Assembly: GCA_010093685.1 (NCBI GenBank)
Contig: MU006217.1
Location: 892,911 to 956,910 of the forward strand
Source of the DNA: Ophiobolus disseminans
Lineage: Eukaryota > Ascomycota > Dothideomycetes > Pleosporales > Phaeosphaeriaceae
Direction of reading: 5' to 3'
Length of the DNA: 64,000 nucleotides
Shown here in pieces: positions 21,158 through 32,999 of this stretch. The notes beneath the pieces are model-generated. The model saw only the letters and a list, made by a program, of their open reading frames with translations. It was not told the DNA's origin and did no database searches. The first letter of the stretch is position 1, and each line of letters starts with the position of its first letter. The position numbers and the translations under genes are program-made.

Positions 21158-23738
21158 TTACGACGGAAGCTCGACAAGGTGCGCTACACTGGCATCCAGC
21201 TCCTTTCTTCTTGCTCCGTGTTCCAAAATTGACAAGAGATTTTGGTGTCCAGACGTTGAGGCCAAATCGTAAGGCGTTCTGCCTTCCTTGTTTGCTCGGA
21301 AAGCATCAGCGCCTCGTTCACACAGAAAGGTAGTGACGGTATCGCGCAGGTTCAAATCCCATTGATACGAACCTGTCCAGAAGCTCACAGCTTGGTGAAG
21401 CACTGTCTTGCCTGACGTCTCGATGGGTGCGTTGACGTCCCATCCCTGCTTTATGAGGATGTTCAGGATCAAAATCATCCTATGCGATACGAACTCCTTC
21501 TCGGATTCTGACATGGTCTTCACGAGCCACGAGCGACTCATGAGTTGTCCAGCTAAACTCGACCATGTATCTGGCTCAGTTGGTCTAGCTCCGTTTGCAA
21601 CTAGGAACTCTACCATGTCCACTTGTCGAGCGCCAATGGCAAAGTGTAGAGGTGTCAAGCTTGTTGAGTATCCGAATGGGATTTCGTTGACGTTGAAGTT
21701 TGAGTTGACTAAACGTTGCGCCATGTCCGTCTCGCCAAAGAGTGCGGCAAAGTGCAGAGCTGTCACTCGCTCCGGACGGACACGCTTGCGCATACCCGAT
21801 CTCCAGAACCCTTTCTTCTTGCCGAGGAGATTGATTAGAGTAGGAAGATCGCCTTTGCAAACAGCTTCTTCGATGCGATCTCTGGGTTGACATCCAACTT
21901 TGTTGAGAATATCTTTCCGCGAAAGACTTCTATCGTTCGCATTTTCATTCACAGGCGAACATGCTTCTGAACTGGCGATTGTGGGACTTCGCTCTGGAGC
22001 TTCCATCACAGACTCTTCAATCAGTCTTGTTTTGTCTGTGGCTGTCGACATACGTCTGCTGTCCGAAAGAGAGAGGGAAGCCATCGTCACGGAGCGAGTA
22101 GATTGCCAAGGGCTGGTGGCTGGCGAATACGCCGTCGTGGAGGACGACCCGTATACATGTGTTTTCAGTCCGAGTCCCACCGGGGATGCGCAGGCCTCGT
22201 TTCGCAAACTTTGCGCCTCTTGATGTCGTGGTCTTGGGGAGTCTTTCAGCAGTGGTGGGGTGAGTAATGATGAGAAGTCCAGATGCTCTACTGCCGCACC
22301 TAAAGATGTTTCCACGGTCGTAAGAATAGCTTCCCTTCGTCCTTCTGGTATCATGGCAATGCATGACTTGGCTAAAGCACGATTGTCCATCAGAACGTAT
22401 ATGTGCCCCATCAAAGCCAATGATTCCAACGATGCTTCGCTCTGCTTGCCAAGCAACCGCCTCCGTGCTTGCAGCGCTTTCTCGCATTCAACTTTGGCAC
22501 GGTCTATATACCCAGTCCGAATGTAAAGTTGCGAAAGTAAGTGCGTCGCATTGCAGTTGCAACCGCGTTGCTCATCGGAACTCGTTGATTGCTGGATGAA
22601 ACTCTTGAGTGCTTCTTCGGCATCGGCAGACTCATGCGTATGATAAGCAACAACTGCGAGTTTGTAATGTAAGCTGTATAAGTCGAACAATTTGAGCTGG
22701 TGTTTGGGCAACTGCTGCAGTATCCGCAAAGCTTCGTGGAATAGAGATTCGGCCTCTTTCCATGCTCGACTCTGAAAAGCTTCTGTACCAGTGTCTAGCG
22801 CTGATTCGACAATATCAGCTCCTAGATCATTGTCACACTCATCTTCCCTTGTATCGGTATGTTGATGCTTATCCATAGCGCTCCTGGACATGTCAGTGGT
22901 ACGACTATTCGAGTCCAAGTGATCTAAATACCGTTGGTCTTGTCGTATCGTATTTAGAGTATACACCCACGCTGCAAGTCGGCGGTATTCTGTAGATGAA
23001 TGTAGCATTTTGGCTGACTCGGCAGCCCAACTGGCGTCGTACATGTCTGTAGCTTTGCCAATGACTACTTGCGCATGCCGTATCAATATTACTTCGGTAT
23101 GCGATAGTCTAGAATTCGGATCCTGGGCTGATGATTGCTGCAATTTGTTCGCTAAGGTTTGGGATCTTTCTAATTCGTTGGGAAGCTGCTGATCTATTCG
23201 AACGGGCGCAAGATATGTTGTCGTTCTGCATGTGACGTGAGCTCTGACCAGCAAAGGAACTCAGCAGATCTTACAAATCAATTAGTAGTAGTGTGAGACG
23301 AAAGGCATTGGTATGTCTGACAACTCTTAGACTCGTCTCCGCGACCTTGTCTCTGCTTTTGTCCAGCTTTCTCAACCGCTGAGCCTGACCAATGAATCTG
23401 GTCTCTTCTCCTCTGACAATCCTGACGAAAAGCTCCAATTCGTGTAGTGTTCGACTAGACTCATCGACTTGCGTTGCTAAACAACTGCATAGCCCGTCAT
23501 CTACCACGGAAGTCAGATGTCGCCCAGTCCCACCGACCAATTCTTCTAGTCGGGCGTAGAGTAGGTCGCATTCGATACCGAGTACCTTGACCTCGCCTGT
23601 AAGGTCTTTGACTTGGGAACCGACGATATCGACGTACTCATTAAGGTCTGAGAGAGCAACGCCTATCCTCCAGGAAGCCTTGCCCAAAGCAAAGAGGGCA
23701 GTGGTGGTGCCCGAGGCTGCGACTGCGGTGGACGCCAT
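21158..23738 (-). CDS. helical N-domain, TPR and ankyrin-repeat protein, STAND-like but without NTPase
   Basis: Exons, in gene order: 23275-23738, 21158-23225; 843 aa. Seen: an N-terminal helical part (1-155) beginning MASTAVAASGTTTALFALG and containing DLNEYVDIVGSQVKDLTGEV, which resembles the fungal N-terminal domain found on many NLR-like (STAND) proteins; TPR-like helical repeats at about 250-430 (AWKEAESLFHEALRILQQL, YIRTGYIDRAKVECEKALQ); a Ser-rich linker; and ankyrin repeats at about 590-825 (TALHFAALFGETDMAQRLV, TPLHFAIGARQVDMVEFLV, GRTPYDLASTSGHQNLLSIL). No Walker A or NACHT/NB-ARC segment lies between. The 49-nt intron junction is supported by frame. Function unknown; a recognition or signalling role is inferred. 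Confidence 0.7.
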
Positions 23739-25015
23739 GGCGGCTGAATGACACGTACCCAACTTACAAAGGAGAGTGCGCAAAGCGGGAACGCGGTGCA
23801 ATCTGCGACAAGAATCGATAGATGAGTGTAGAACGACGTACGTGCCGGCTTTTGCGACGTGATTGTGCCCAAGCGAGGCCAATTGGTCTTGCCGGGCCTC
23901 GAAGGCTCGACCGGGCGGCACAGCTGCGCCATCTGGCCCCAATCGTCAAACGATTCAAAGGCAAAGTTGCCGTGCAGGACAAGGCGCTCGGTGCAGCTTT
24001 GTGACTCCATGCGTGTGATGCCTACGTAGGTGGAGTTTTGTCTCGTCGCAATCAAATGATACCCCTGGATCTGAATTTCTGGACATGGCTTTTCAACAAG
24101 CTGTTCCTTCCTTAATTCAAGTGATTGTGGCTTTCCTCGCTCGGAGACGTTACGCGGAAAAACAGGTGGCGAAAATCTTAGTGGTGAAAGCTAGGCTGAG
24201 CCAAAAACTACCTAGCTTACCTAGAACTTCGTGCCATCTAATCCCTGCTCATCACCACCTTTGTGCACAATACAATGGGAACGTTTCAAAAGTAGTCCTG
24301 TTGCTGCCGCTATCGACACCGATATTGTGCACGTGCTTCCAGAGGTTTACGCCACACGCAGGGCAATCAGCGATCCCGTCCCTTTTGAGATGAAAGGGCC
24401 AAAAGTTTGTGAACGCCCCCCAACCACAGGCAAATCAGAAACCACCATATTGTACGCTAAAGTCGTCCACACACCAAATCAATAAACCTATGCACACGAA
24501 CGGTGCATCGACACGCACTCGAGACCTACGCCTCACTCTGGATGCGTGGTATGCAAGCTCCGCCCCGCAATTGTAGCACTGAGTAAGATAATCTTGTGAT
24601 ACACTACGACACGCAAGCCAATTCAGCCTTGACGCCGAATTGAGCAAATGTTATGAGCAACTTCACCAATGCTACAATCATCGCGGCCATAAAACGCGTC
24701 AAAATCCTGGGATCACAACGATACCACACTCAAGCCCTCTTTCGCTCGATTGCCCATTCAAATTCATGACTTGAATGAAAGCAGGGACGCTCAGACCGAC
24801 TCTGGGCAATGCATGGTGGAAGCGAAAGTGACACCGAAAATAGACGCAGCCTTCTAGCCCCCACTCACATCATGTCAGTACAAAGAATGAGCATAACAGG
24901 GCACTGGTCCTTTGATATCCAGTTTCATCTGCTTGAGTAGTAGTCTTTTTACTCATTACTTCATATCACAGCCCTATTCTCTGCTGAACCTCCACCAGCG
25001 CCATCACACTCGCTC
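23739..25015. other. intergenic between divergent ankyrin gene and UNC93-like gene
   Basis: 1.28 kb. Only short, mutually overlapping ORFs; no recognisable domain, tRNA or repeat found. It must contain both promoters. Confidence 0.45.
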
Positions 25016-26775
25016 ATGGCCTACACCATGGAAAAGACGGAGCAGGATATGGCGAAGACGCATCCGAAATGGAACACTCACCCTTTCGATACTGGCGAGG
25101 TTGAAAGGCCAAAGGGATGGAAATACAAAAGCATGAAGCTTGGTCCTATCACTCTGCCGTACTACGCATCCCCGGAAACACAATTGATCTTGGTGTCATT
25201 CGTATGCTTTCTATGCCCAGGTAAGGCCACAAACTATAGTTCATGTTTGCAAAAGGAACTAAATTAGCAAAGGAATGTTCAATGCTCTCAACGGTCTTGG
25301 AGGCAGCGGCCAACTTGGGGAAGCCAGCCATGTTGCAGCAAGTACTGCATCTAACAGTGCATTATATGCTACGTTTGCCGTTGTTGGATTCTTCGCTGGC
25401 ACTGTAACCAATGTCCTCGGCATCAGGATCGCACTCTCCTTCGGAGGACTTGGATATTGCGTCTACGTCAGCTCGTTCTTGTGCTTCAACCACACACTCA
25501 ACGTGGGATACGTTGTCTTCTCTGGCTTATTGCTCGGATGCTGCGCAGGCATATTATGGTCCGCACAGGGCGCCATTATGATGTCGTATCCGCCCGAGCG
25601 ACTCAAAGGCCGATATATCTCTTGGTTCTGGATCATATTCAATCTAGGTGGTGTCATTGGTAGCCTCGTAAGTTCAGCAGCTATTTGATCGGACGCGGAA
25701 TTCTCATCGATACCAGGTCGCATTGGGTATGAATAAGGACCTAAAGGGCAACGTCTCTATCAGTGATCCAACATATGTTGCTTTTCTCGTCTTGACGCTG
25801 CTTGGAGCTTGCCTCTCCTGGACGCTAGTCGACGCAAAACATGTTGTACGTTCCGACGGCTCTAGGGTCATTCTGATGAAACATCCAACTTGGTAAGTCC
25901 ATGTACGAACCGCACGTAAAACATACACTAACCTCGTACTTACACAATCTAGGAAGACAGAAATCTGGGGCCTCTGGGAAACACTCAGGAGCGACTCATA
26001 CATCATCTTCCTCTTCCCGATGTTCTTTGCCTCGAATTGGTTCTACACCTACCAGTTCAACGACGTCAACCTCGCGCAATTCAACACACGTACTCGGGCC
26101 CTCAATAACACGCTATATTGGGTGGCTCAAATGTTCGGAGCCAGCACATTTGGCTTCGCCCTCGACTATCCGAATATAAGACGCACTACAAGAGCAAAGA
26201 TCGCTTGGGCTGTCATGTTTGTTCTTACGTTCGCGATATGGGGAGGTGGATACGTCTTCCAGAGACAGTATACCCGCAGCGCTGTCGAGGTCAAATCTGA
26301 AGACTTGACCGACTGGAAACAGGGTTCGTACATTGGTCCCATGTTCCTGTACATGGCGTACGGTTTCTACGACGCCGCATGGCAGACTTGCGTATATTGG
26401 TATGTGAACTAGTTGCCGTACGATCACTCCGGGTTACTGACGTCAACCAGGTTCATGGGTGCAATCAGCAACAACAGTCGTAAATTGGCCAACTTTGCAG
26501 GCTTTTACAAAGGCATCCAGTCGGCAGGAGCCGCTATCATCTGGCGCATGGATGGACACTACAAAGTCCCGTACATGTCTCTGTTTATCTCCTGTTGGGT
26601 TTTGCTTGCTGGTAGCTTGGTCGTCGCTCTCCCAGTCATGATGTTGAAAATCAAGGATACTGTGCCAATCGAGGAAGACCTCAAGTTTACGGACGAGACC
26701 ATTGAGGATGTCATCGGCTACAGGGACTCGGACGATTCTCCCGAATTGATGCAGCGCCATGGCTACCGCTCTTGA
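25016..26775 (+). CDS. UNC93-like major facilitator superfamily protein
   Basis: Exons 25016-25220, 25273-25667, 25717-25892, 25953-26399, 26451-26775; 515 aa. Seen: a short soluble N-terminus, then about 11-12 hydrophobic spans; the signature PGMFNALNGLGGSGQ after the first span, FFAGTVTNVLGIR, WSAQGAIMMSYPPERLKGRYI, and a late FMGAISNN region. This matches the fungal DUF895 / UNC93-like branch of the MFS, found in plasma or internal membranes; substrate unknown, with roles in ion or metabolite homeostasis proposed for relatives. All four introns are 49-60 nt and restore a continuous frame (for example PG-MFNA and VYW-FMGA). Confidence 0.82.
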
Positions 26776-26975
26776 ATACAGGCGCCATATTCCCACGGTC
26801 GATCCTTTCGTACTAGTTTCGATAGCTCACACAAACTACAACCCAGTTCTTCAAAGAGCAGTTAGCTATGAAACACGTGTAGATCACCATAGACCAACAG
26901 CAGAGTGCGCGAGCTTAGTGATGTCTGCTGCAAGCCCATAGATTATCCGACACACAACGGGTATGTTACAGTTGA

Positions 26976-27701
26976 TCATCTCGCCTTCTCCTTGTTCTCA
27001 GTCGCCCTTCTCTTCGCCCGAACCTCAGCCTTCCTTCTCTCACCACCGTCAACCTTATGGCCCCTCTTCTCTTCCCAGATACCCTCTCGCAGCCGTATCC
27101 TTGCCTTCAACCCATCCGCACCCTTGACAGGCTCAACGAAGCTTCCCTTGATAGTTTTCGCACCCTTCACAATGATGCCTTGCACTCTCGGTAATGATTC
27201 GGGCGGGGAAGTCGGACCTGCGGCGCCAACTGGTACGTTGACCACGAACCTCCGTGTTCCGGGATCGTGTGTCGCTGTTACCGTGGCGGAACGAGGGCTT
27301 ATGGTGTTTCCGAGCGCTGGATTCGGTGGTACGGGTGCTGAGACGATTTGTACTTCTGCGACCCCGTCTGAAACGTGCTGGCAGTCTCCTCCTATGCCGT
27401 ACTCGCCGTTCCTGAACTTCTCCCGCCAGTGCAACAGGTAGCGCCTTGATCTCGCGGGTTCAACGCCAAGCTCTTTCAGTTGCGGGGATGTGAGGGTGAA
27501 GAGGGCTTCCCAGGACGGAATCTTGGTTGCGTGTGCTGAGAGACCGCGGCCAATTGCGCTGAGGAAGGCGGTGTGGTCGGGAATGAAGGGTATAGGCTTG
27601 GGGACTGGGCGCATCGGGATCGAGTGCTGGAGGTGTCGCACGCATGTCTTCGGTATCGAGACTGCGGTGACTGCATTGCGAAGGGGTCGTCGGAGAATCA
27701 T
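26976..27701 (-). CDS. FYV4: mitochondrial small ribosomal subunit protein mS41 (IGR motif)
   Basis: Single exon, 241 aa. Seen: an Arg-rich, acid-poor N-terminus suited to mitochondrial import (MILRRPLRNAVTAVS), then the defining IGR motif in FLSAIGRGLSAHATKIP (residues 46-62) followed by WEALFTLTSPQLKELGV and RRYLLHWREKFRNG. This block is the IGR domain of Fyv4/mS41, a component of the mitoribosomal small subunit. The C-terminal half is basic and Lys-rich. The protein is somewhat longer than the yeast one, as usual in filamentous fungi. It is divergent from ARC40 over 294 bp and converges with the UNC93-like gene. Confidence 0.85.
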   Translation of the reverse strand: MILRRPLRNAVTAVSIPKTCVRHLQHSIPMRPVPKPIPFIPDHTAFLSAIGRGLSAHATKIPSWEALFTLTSPQLKELGVEPARSRRYLLHWREKFRNGEYGIGGDCQHVSDGVAEVQIVSAPVPPNPALGNTISPRSATVTATHDPGTRRFVVNVPVGAAGPTSPPESLPRVQGIIVKGAKTIKGSFVEPVKGADGLKARIRLREGIWEEKRGHKVDGGERRKAEVRAKRRATENKEKAR

Positions 27702-27995
27702 GATGGCGGTTGCTGGTGGCGTTAGTATCCGACTATGACTGAATTACAACAGATGATGCGTACATGGTAGTGGAAGCTCGTATAGTTGAATGTGCCGTCA
27801 AAGCCAACTATCGCCGGTGGATGTCGTCCGTGTCGTTGCGGACATGGTCAACTTTTCGGAGGAGCCAAGCGCGTCCGTGCTCACTGCCGCGGGCCGCATC
27901 ACCACCAGCCCCACCAACCCTCCCAGCCAACCTTCACACCTCACATCTCTCCAATTGCAGTAGTAGAGAGTCTCCTATTGCATCTCGTCACCATA

Positions 27996-29141
27996 ATGGT
28001 CGCCCCAGAAGTTCACCACCTCTTCCACCACCCCATTGCGGACCACTCCTTCTCCGCCGATCGCCAAACACTCGCCGTAGCGCGTGAGAACAACGTCGAC
28101 TTGTATGCGAAGTCAGGCAGTGGCTTCAAGCTGCAGGATGAATTGACTGGCCACGATAAGACGGTCACGGGTGTAGACATTGCTCCCAGGTCTGGAAAGA
28201 TCGTGACTTGCTCCCAGGGTGAGCTTCGAGCTATTGGATCGACATACTAGGCAACTAATAGGGATAAAGACCGCAACGCATACGTCTGGGAACCTTCACC
28301 ACAAGGCTGGAAGCCCACACTTGTCCTTCTCCGCATCAACCGCGCTGCTACGTGCGTCCGCTGGGCCCCCTCAGAGACCAAGTTCGCCGTGGGCTCCGGT
28401 GCGCGCCTGATTCCCGTCTGCTACTTCGAGGAAGAAGACAACTGGTGGGTCTCGAAGCATATCAAGAAGCCCATCCGCTCAACCGTCACGTGTGTCGCAT
28501 GGCACCCGAACTCCGTCCTGTTGGCAGCTGGTTCGACCGACGGCCACGCTCGCGTTCTGTCCTCGTTCGTCAAGGGCGTGGATGAGCGCCCGGAAGCTTC
28601 GGCCTGGGGAGAGCGTCTGCCCTTCAACACCGTATGCGGCGAGTTCTTGAACAACACCGCCGGATGGGTGCACAGCGTCGCTTTCTCGCCTTCCGGCAAC
28701 GCCCTCGCTTTCGCATCGCACGACAGCACGCTCACTGTTGTGTACCCCGGCGGCCCGGATCAGCCTCCCAATGCCATTCTCAGCATCAGCACGCAGGTGC
28801 TACCCTTCATGTCGATTGTCTGGAGCAACGAGTCTGAGATCATCGCCGCAGGCTACAATTGCGAGGCGTACCGTCTGCAGGGCTCTGAGCAAGGCTGGCA
28901 GCTTGCTGGCTCACTCGAGTCCAAGGGTAGGCCTGGGCTGACGGAGCAGCGTGAGGAAAGCGCCCTAAACATGTTCAGGCAGATGGATCTGAAGGGCAAG
29001 TCTGGCACGGATGACACCAAGCTCAAGACTGTGCACCAGAACACTATCAATACGATCCGCAGCTTCCAGGAGAGCGGTAGTGATGTGACTAAGATCAGCT
29101 CGACAGGTGTGGATGGAAGGGTGGTCATTTGGTCTTTGTAG
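27996..29141 (+). CDS. ARC40: Arp2/3 complex subunit 1 (ARPC1/Arc40)
   Basis: Exons 27996-28218 and 28270-29141; 364 aa. ARPC1 is the WD40 subunit of the Arp2/3 complex, which nucleates branched actin at endocytic patches. Seen: the conserved opening APEVHHLFHHPIADHSFSAD, LTGHDKTVTGVDIAP, DRNAYVWEP, ATCVRWAPSETKFAVGSGAR, the CYFEEEDNWWVSKHIKKP block, GWVHSVAFSPSGN and the late insert ALNMFRQMDLKGKS typical of ARPC1, ending GRVVIWSL. The 51-nt intron removes a stop-containing segment and restores CSQDRNAYVW. The ATG at 27996 is the only start fitting the family. Confidence 0.95.
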
Positions 29142-29462
29142 CCTGCTTTGAATGAATTTTGAGGGTCAGATCCAAGAATAGACATTGAAAACACAGTTCA
29201 AACTACTACAATGAACCACTGTTGTCCACGGTCCAATGTATGGTTCGAGAAAGGCAAATCATGGCATTGCAAATCGCTATCCGAGCGAAAGTGGAGTATT
29301 CCCTAACCCGCAAGAAAACCCAAGCCTGGGTATCATATCAAACATCCACCTCAGAAAGACCCCACTTATATCCCTTTCTAAACATCCCACCCTAAACATA
29401 ATCATACAAAAGTCCCTCCTCTTGTATCTCCTTTTCTATTCCTCATTCCCCCTCAACTCCCC
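29142..29462. other. intergenic between convergent ARC40 and Zn2Cys6 gene
   Basis: 321 bp, A/C-rich toward the right; 3' UTRs of both neighbours; nothing else seen. Confidence 0.4.
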
Positions 29463-32108
29463 TCAACCAAACCCAGTAAACCCATTCGCCCCAAAAACAT
29501 CCACCGGCATCGTCGCACCCGGAACCGGACCCGCCGGCGCAGCACCCGCCGCGCCCTGCGTCTGGCTATCATTCAAGAACCAACTCCAGTCCTGATCAAT
29601 GTCCATGGGCATATGCTGCCAGCTGAAATTATTCGTCGGGAGCGGGAAAGCGCCCATGCTATCGTCGTTGATGAGGGGCGCATTCACGCCCTCGACCGTC
29701 GGCGCGGCGTCCTCGGCGTTCAGATTGTCCCAGTTATAGAAGCCGTTGTAGGTCGCAAAGGGCGAGGGGTCGTTTGCTCCGGCGAAAGTGAAGGCTGAGG
29801 AGGCGGGGTTCGTGTTTGAGGATATGGAGGTTTTGGGCGTGAGGTTTAGGGATTGCGTGGGTTGCGAGAAGAGGTCTGGGCTCTTTGTTTCGGAGTGAGG
29901 ACTGTATTGCGAGTGGCTTGTTGCTGGGGAGCGGGACGGGAGGATGGTTTGGTTGTGTGCTGGGATCGGGGGACCGCGCTTGACTTCCTTGTTGCCGCGC
30001 TTGATGGATATGGTGCCGAAGTAAGGGATGACGAAGTTGCTTGCGCCGTCGCATTCCTCATGGTCGTTGGAGCCGCCGCGGAATTTGCTCATCATTTTCT
30101 CGAGCACTTCGGCGGATTGGAGGGCGACTTTGCCGCCTTTCTCCGAGGATGCGCGGCGGAAGATGTCGATGCTGATTTCGATGAGGCGGATGTCGCTTTC
30201 GACGTTTTTGGGGTCGTTGGTTTCTGTTGTTATGCCGAAGTTCAAGAGGCCTATTTGTATGAGGACGGCGGCTGTGAAGCCAATGAAGTCAATGGCTTTG
30301 CACTCGTAGAGAGGTTGTACGGTACCGGTGCGGAGAGCTTGGTAGAGGCGTAAGACTTCTCGAGAGCCGTTTAGGCAAGCTGTACGGGAGTATGTAAATC
30401 GCGAGTTGGAGGCAGACTTCAGCATAAAGGGGAGATGGAGATAGACACGGATCTGGTGGAAACAGATTTGGCCCATAAGACGTTCCCGAAGTTCCGCGGC
30501 GTTGGAGTCTGCATCGGCAAGGAGCTCAGAGTAATCGAGCCATGCTGGGTCAAGCTGCTTCCAGAGGTCTTCGAGTTCCTGATCGAGTTGAAGAGCCCAT
30601 GCAAACGACTGTTCTGCTATACCTTGGTTGCGATCAATGACGCGACCGGCAAGTTGCGAGACCTTGGTGATGGCGTTGAGCGGATGGACGAACTCGCCAG
30701 TACCCATGTCGGGCAGTGACAAGTCGCAATGTGCGTCGCTGATGCCGTACGGTAGACCAAGTAGGAGCGAAAGGAAGCGGTCTCCGTGGTATAGCGCCCA
30801 CCATATGCTTTCGTGGGCAGGAGACGAAGTACGTTTCCGATGCAAGCCCTAGCTGGGTCAGTCATGTATACCCAGGGGAAGTAATCTCTCTTACCATTAG
30901 TTGAGCATACATCAAGCCTTTGCGGTAGGCGATCCAAGCTCGGCGTGGTTGGCCGACATCTGCATACCACTTCGACTTGAGTATCAAGCACTCCATGCCC
31001 TCCAAGCTAGCAGCGTACTCATCATCAGACAGCACCCACCGATCGACAGTCTCGATGTATTCATTCACATCGATGCTTTCGTCAGATGAGCAGATACCGA
31101 CAGAGAGCACCACGGTTCCAATAGCGCCAATGTTTCCTGTAGTCAGAGCATGCGCCGCAAACTGTGGCAGTGTCTGCTCCGGTCCAGATGTGCCACTACA
31201 TTTTCGTCGCCATGTTTGCCACCAATCACTGTTGGTGTTGAGGAGCTTCGTGAGTTGATCATAAGGCGGCAATAGGGCGATAAGAGCTTGCTTTGCCTTT
31301 TCCCTCTTCGCCGATTGCAATGGTGAGTCTCCGCCTAGGTCGTCTGCGTGTTTGTTTGTGAGGGTATACCGATCATCAGCAGATGCTGTTGGTACCAGTA
31401 TTGTAGACTTGCGGCTAGGGTCGCGAAGTTTGGCTTGTGCTTCGGCATCATTCATCTATGTACATCAGCAAAAGCTGGGCACGTGAGACAAAGAGTAAAC
31501 ATACCGCGTCTTCAAAGACAGATAGAATAGGAATATGATGCCCTCTATTGGAAGGCACTCGCTGGTTGTTCGGCAGGAAGTTGATTGAACCCTCGGATGT
31601 CATCGGCGTAGGTGGGAAGCTGTCCTTTGTGTATAGCGTTGGTGCCTTCGGTGACGACGTGTCTGTTTGACTGATACTCTGACTGCGGCTCTCGGACTTC
31701 ACAGTCTTGTCATCAAGAAGTGTATCGACGAGCGCTTCGAGCCGTGAAACTCGCTCGCGCAGATTCTTCCTGTGATCAACAACGACCTCTGGGTTGGCAT
31801 GCTCCTGGTCGATGCATCTGCTTCCACGTGCAAAGCATTCTGAGCAGACGTCTGGGTTGTCCGGTTGGAAGATGCATCTGATCTTTCGGCGACGGCCTGA
31901 ACTAATTAGAACAGAGTCGAGGACGAACAGAGTAAGAGAGATGAATCAAACGCACAATCATATTTGATCAAAATGAATAGAAGACAAGAGGAAGGTGGAT
32001 CGATGTTATGTCAGGCAGGTGCAGCGATCGGGTCCACATACATTCAAAGCAACTATGCGTTCCTTTCCGCATCTTTTTGCGGGTCGGCAGCGACTCTTCC
32101 TTGGGCAT
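29463..32108 (-). CDS. Zn2Cys6 fungal transcription factor
   Basis: Exons, in gene order: 32042-32108, 31505-31896, 30895-31455, 29463-30848; 801 aa. Seen: the binuclear zinc cluster near the N-terminus with cysteines 20, 23, 30, 40, 43 and 50 (HSCFECRRRKIRC, then CSECFARGSRC), a short coiled coil (RERVSRLEALVDTLL), the fungal-specific transcription factor middle domain at about 220-560 (IWWALYHGDRFLSLLLGLPYG), and a Pro/Ser/Asn-rich C-terminal tail that may be the activation domain. The first intron (145 nt) splits the codon of Cys23; the other two are 49 and 46 nt. Targets are unknown. Confidence 0.85.
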
Positions 32109-32999
32109 GTTGGTTCAGCGTTGTACTCCAAGCTCGCTCAACTGCGAGAGATTCGTCCGGATGGAGACACCGGAACGAGGATGTTGAATTGATATATTCG
32201 CCTTCCGCCGTTGGCTAATAGTTGGGGCGCGCCCAACCTCGGAATCGAGAGTTTAGTAACGGGAAGAGACAGATCGCAGGACCCTGAGATTGATGGTTGA
32301 TAGAAGGGAGGTGAGAATCAGCGAAGGGCGGACGAAACGTTCGTCCGATAGGGCCGAGTATTAGGTCAGCGAACAATGCTGAATAATGACGCACGATAAC
32401 CTTTGAAAGGACTACCGCTTACTATATGTCTGGCCTGAGGGCCTCGGAAAGCACGAGAATCATATACGCCATATATTCTAGGCAGACATTTGCATGCGTC
32501 GCGTTCACAACGTGTTTCAATTGGCGAGTGGTTGCGGCTGCATCCTTTACCCATTTGAGCGAAAATTGCGAGCTTTGTCAACGAATAACAGGGCTGTGTT
32601 GAATCTCAACTGGATCTTGTACATGGGCAATGCGGACTCGGAGCGTTGTCGGGTGCCGTGAGTTCCCCGTGCCGACGAGACTCAAGAATGCCCGAACAAA
32701 CTGTAAGATAATGGCTATCCCAAAGTTGGACGCGAACATGCCTCGAGACTGGCAATGCATGTCAAAGAAATGAGCACAGCAGGGGTGTTGCATGCTTGTG
32801 AGCACCAAAGACACCGAAACCGAGTGCGAGAGTAACCCCGCGCCAAGTGTTACGTTGAAAGAGACTTTGACAGACGCATCATCATCCTTAGGTTTGTGGA
32901 AGCTTGTTAACCGCCTAGAACATATGCAATGCTCTATCAAAACTCATCGTATCCATCGTATTCATCTCGTACCTAAGCCACACTCTGGATATACCCACC
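32109..32999. other. intergenic, Zn2Cys6 promoter and eIF3b 3' side
   Basis: 891 bp without a supported gene. Only short overlapping ORFs. Confidence 0.45.
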
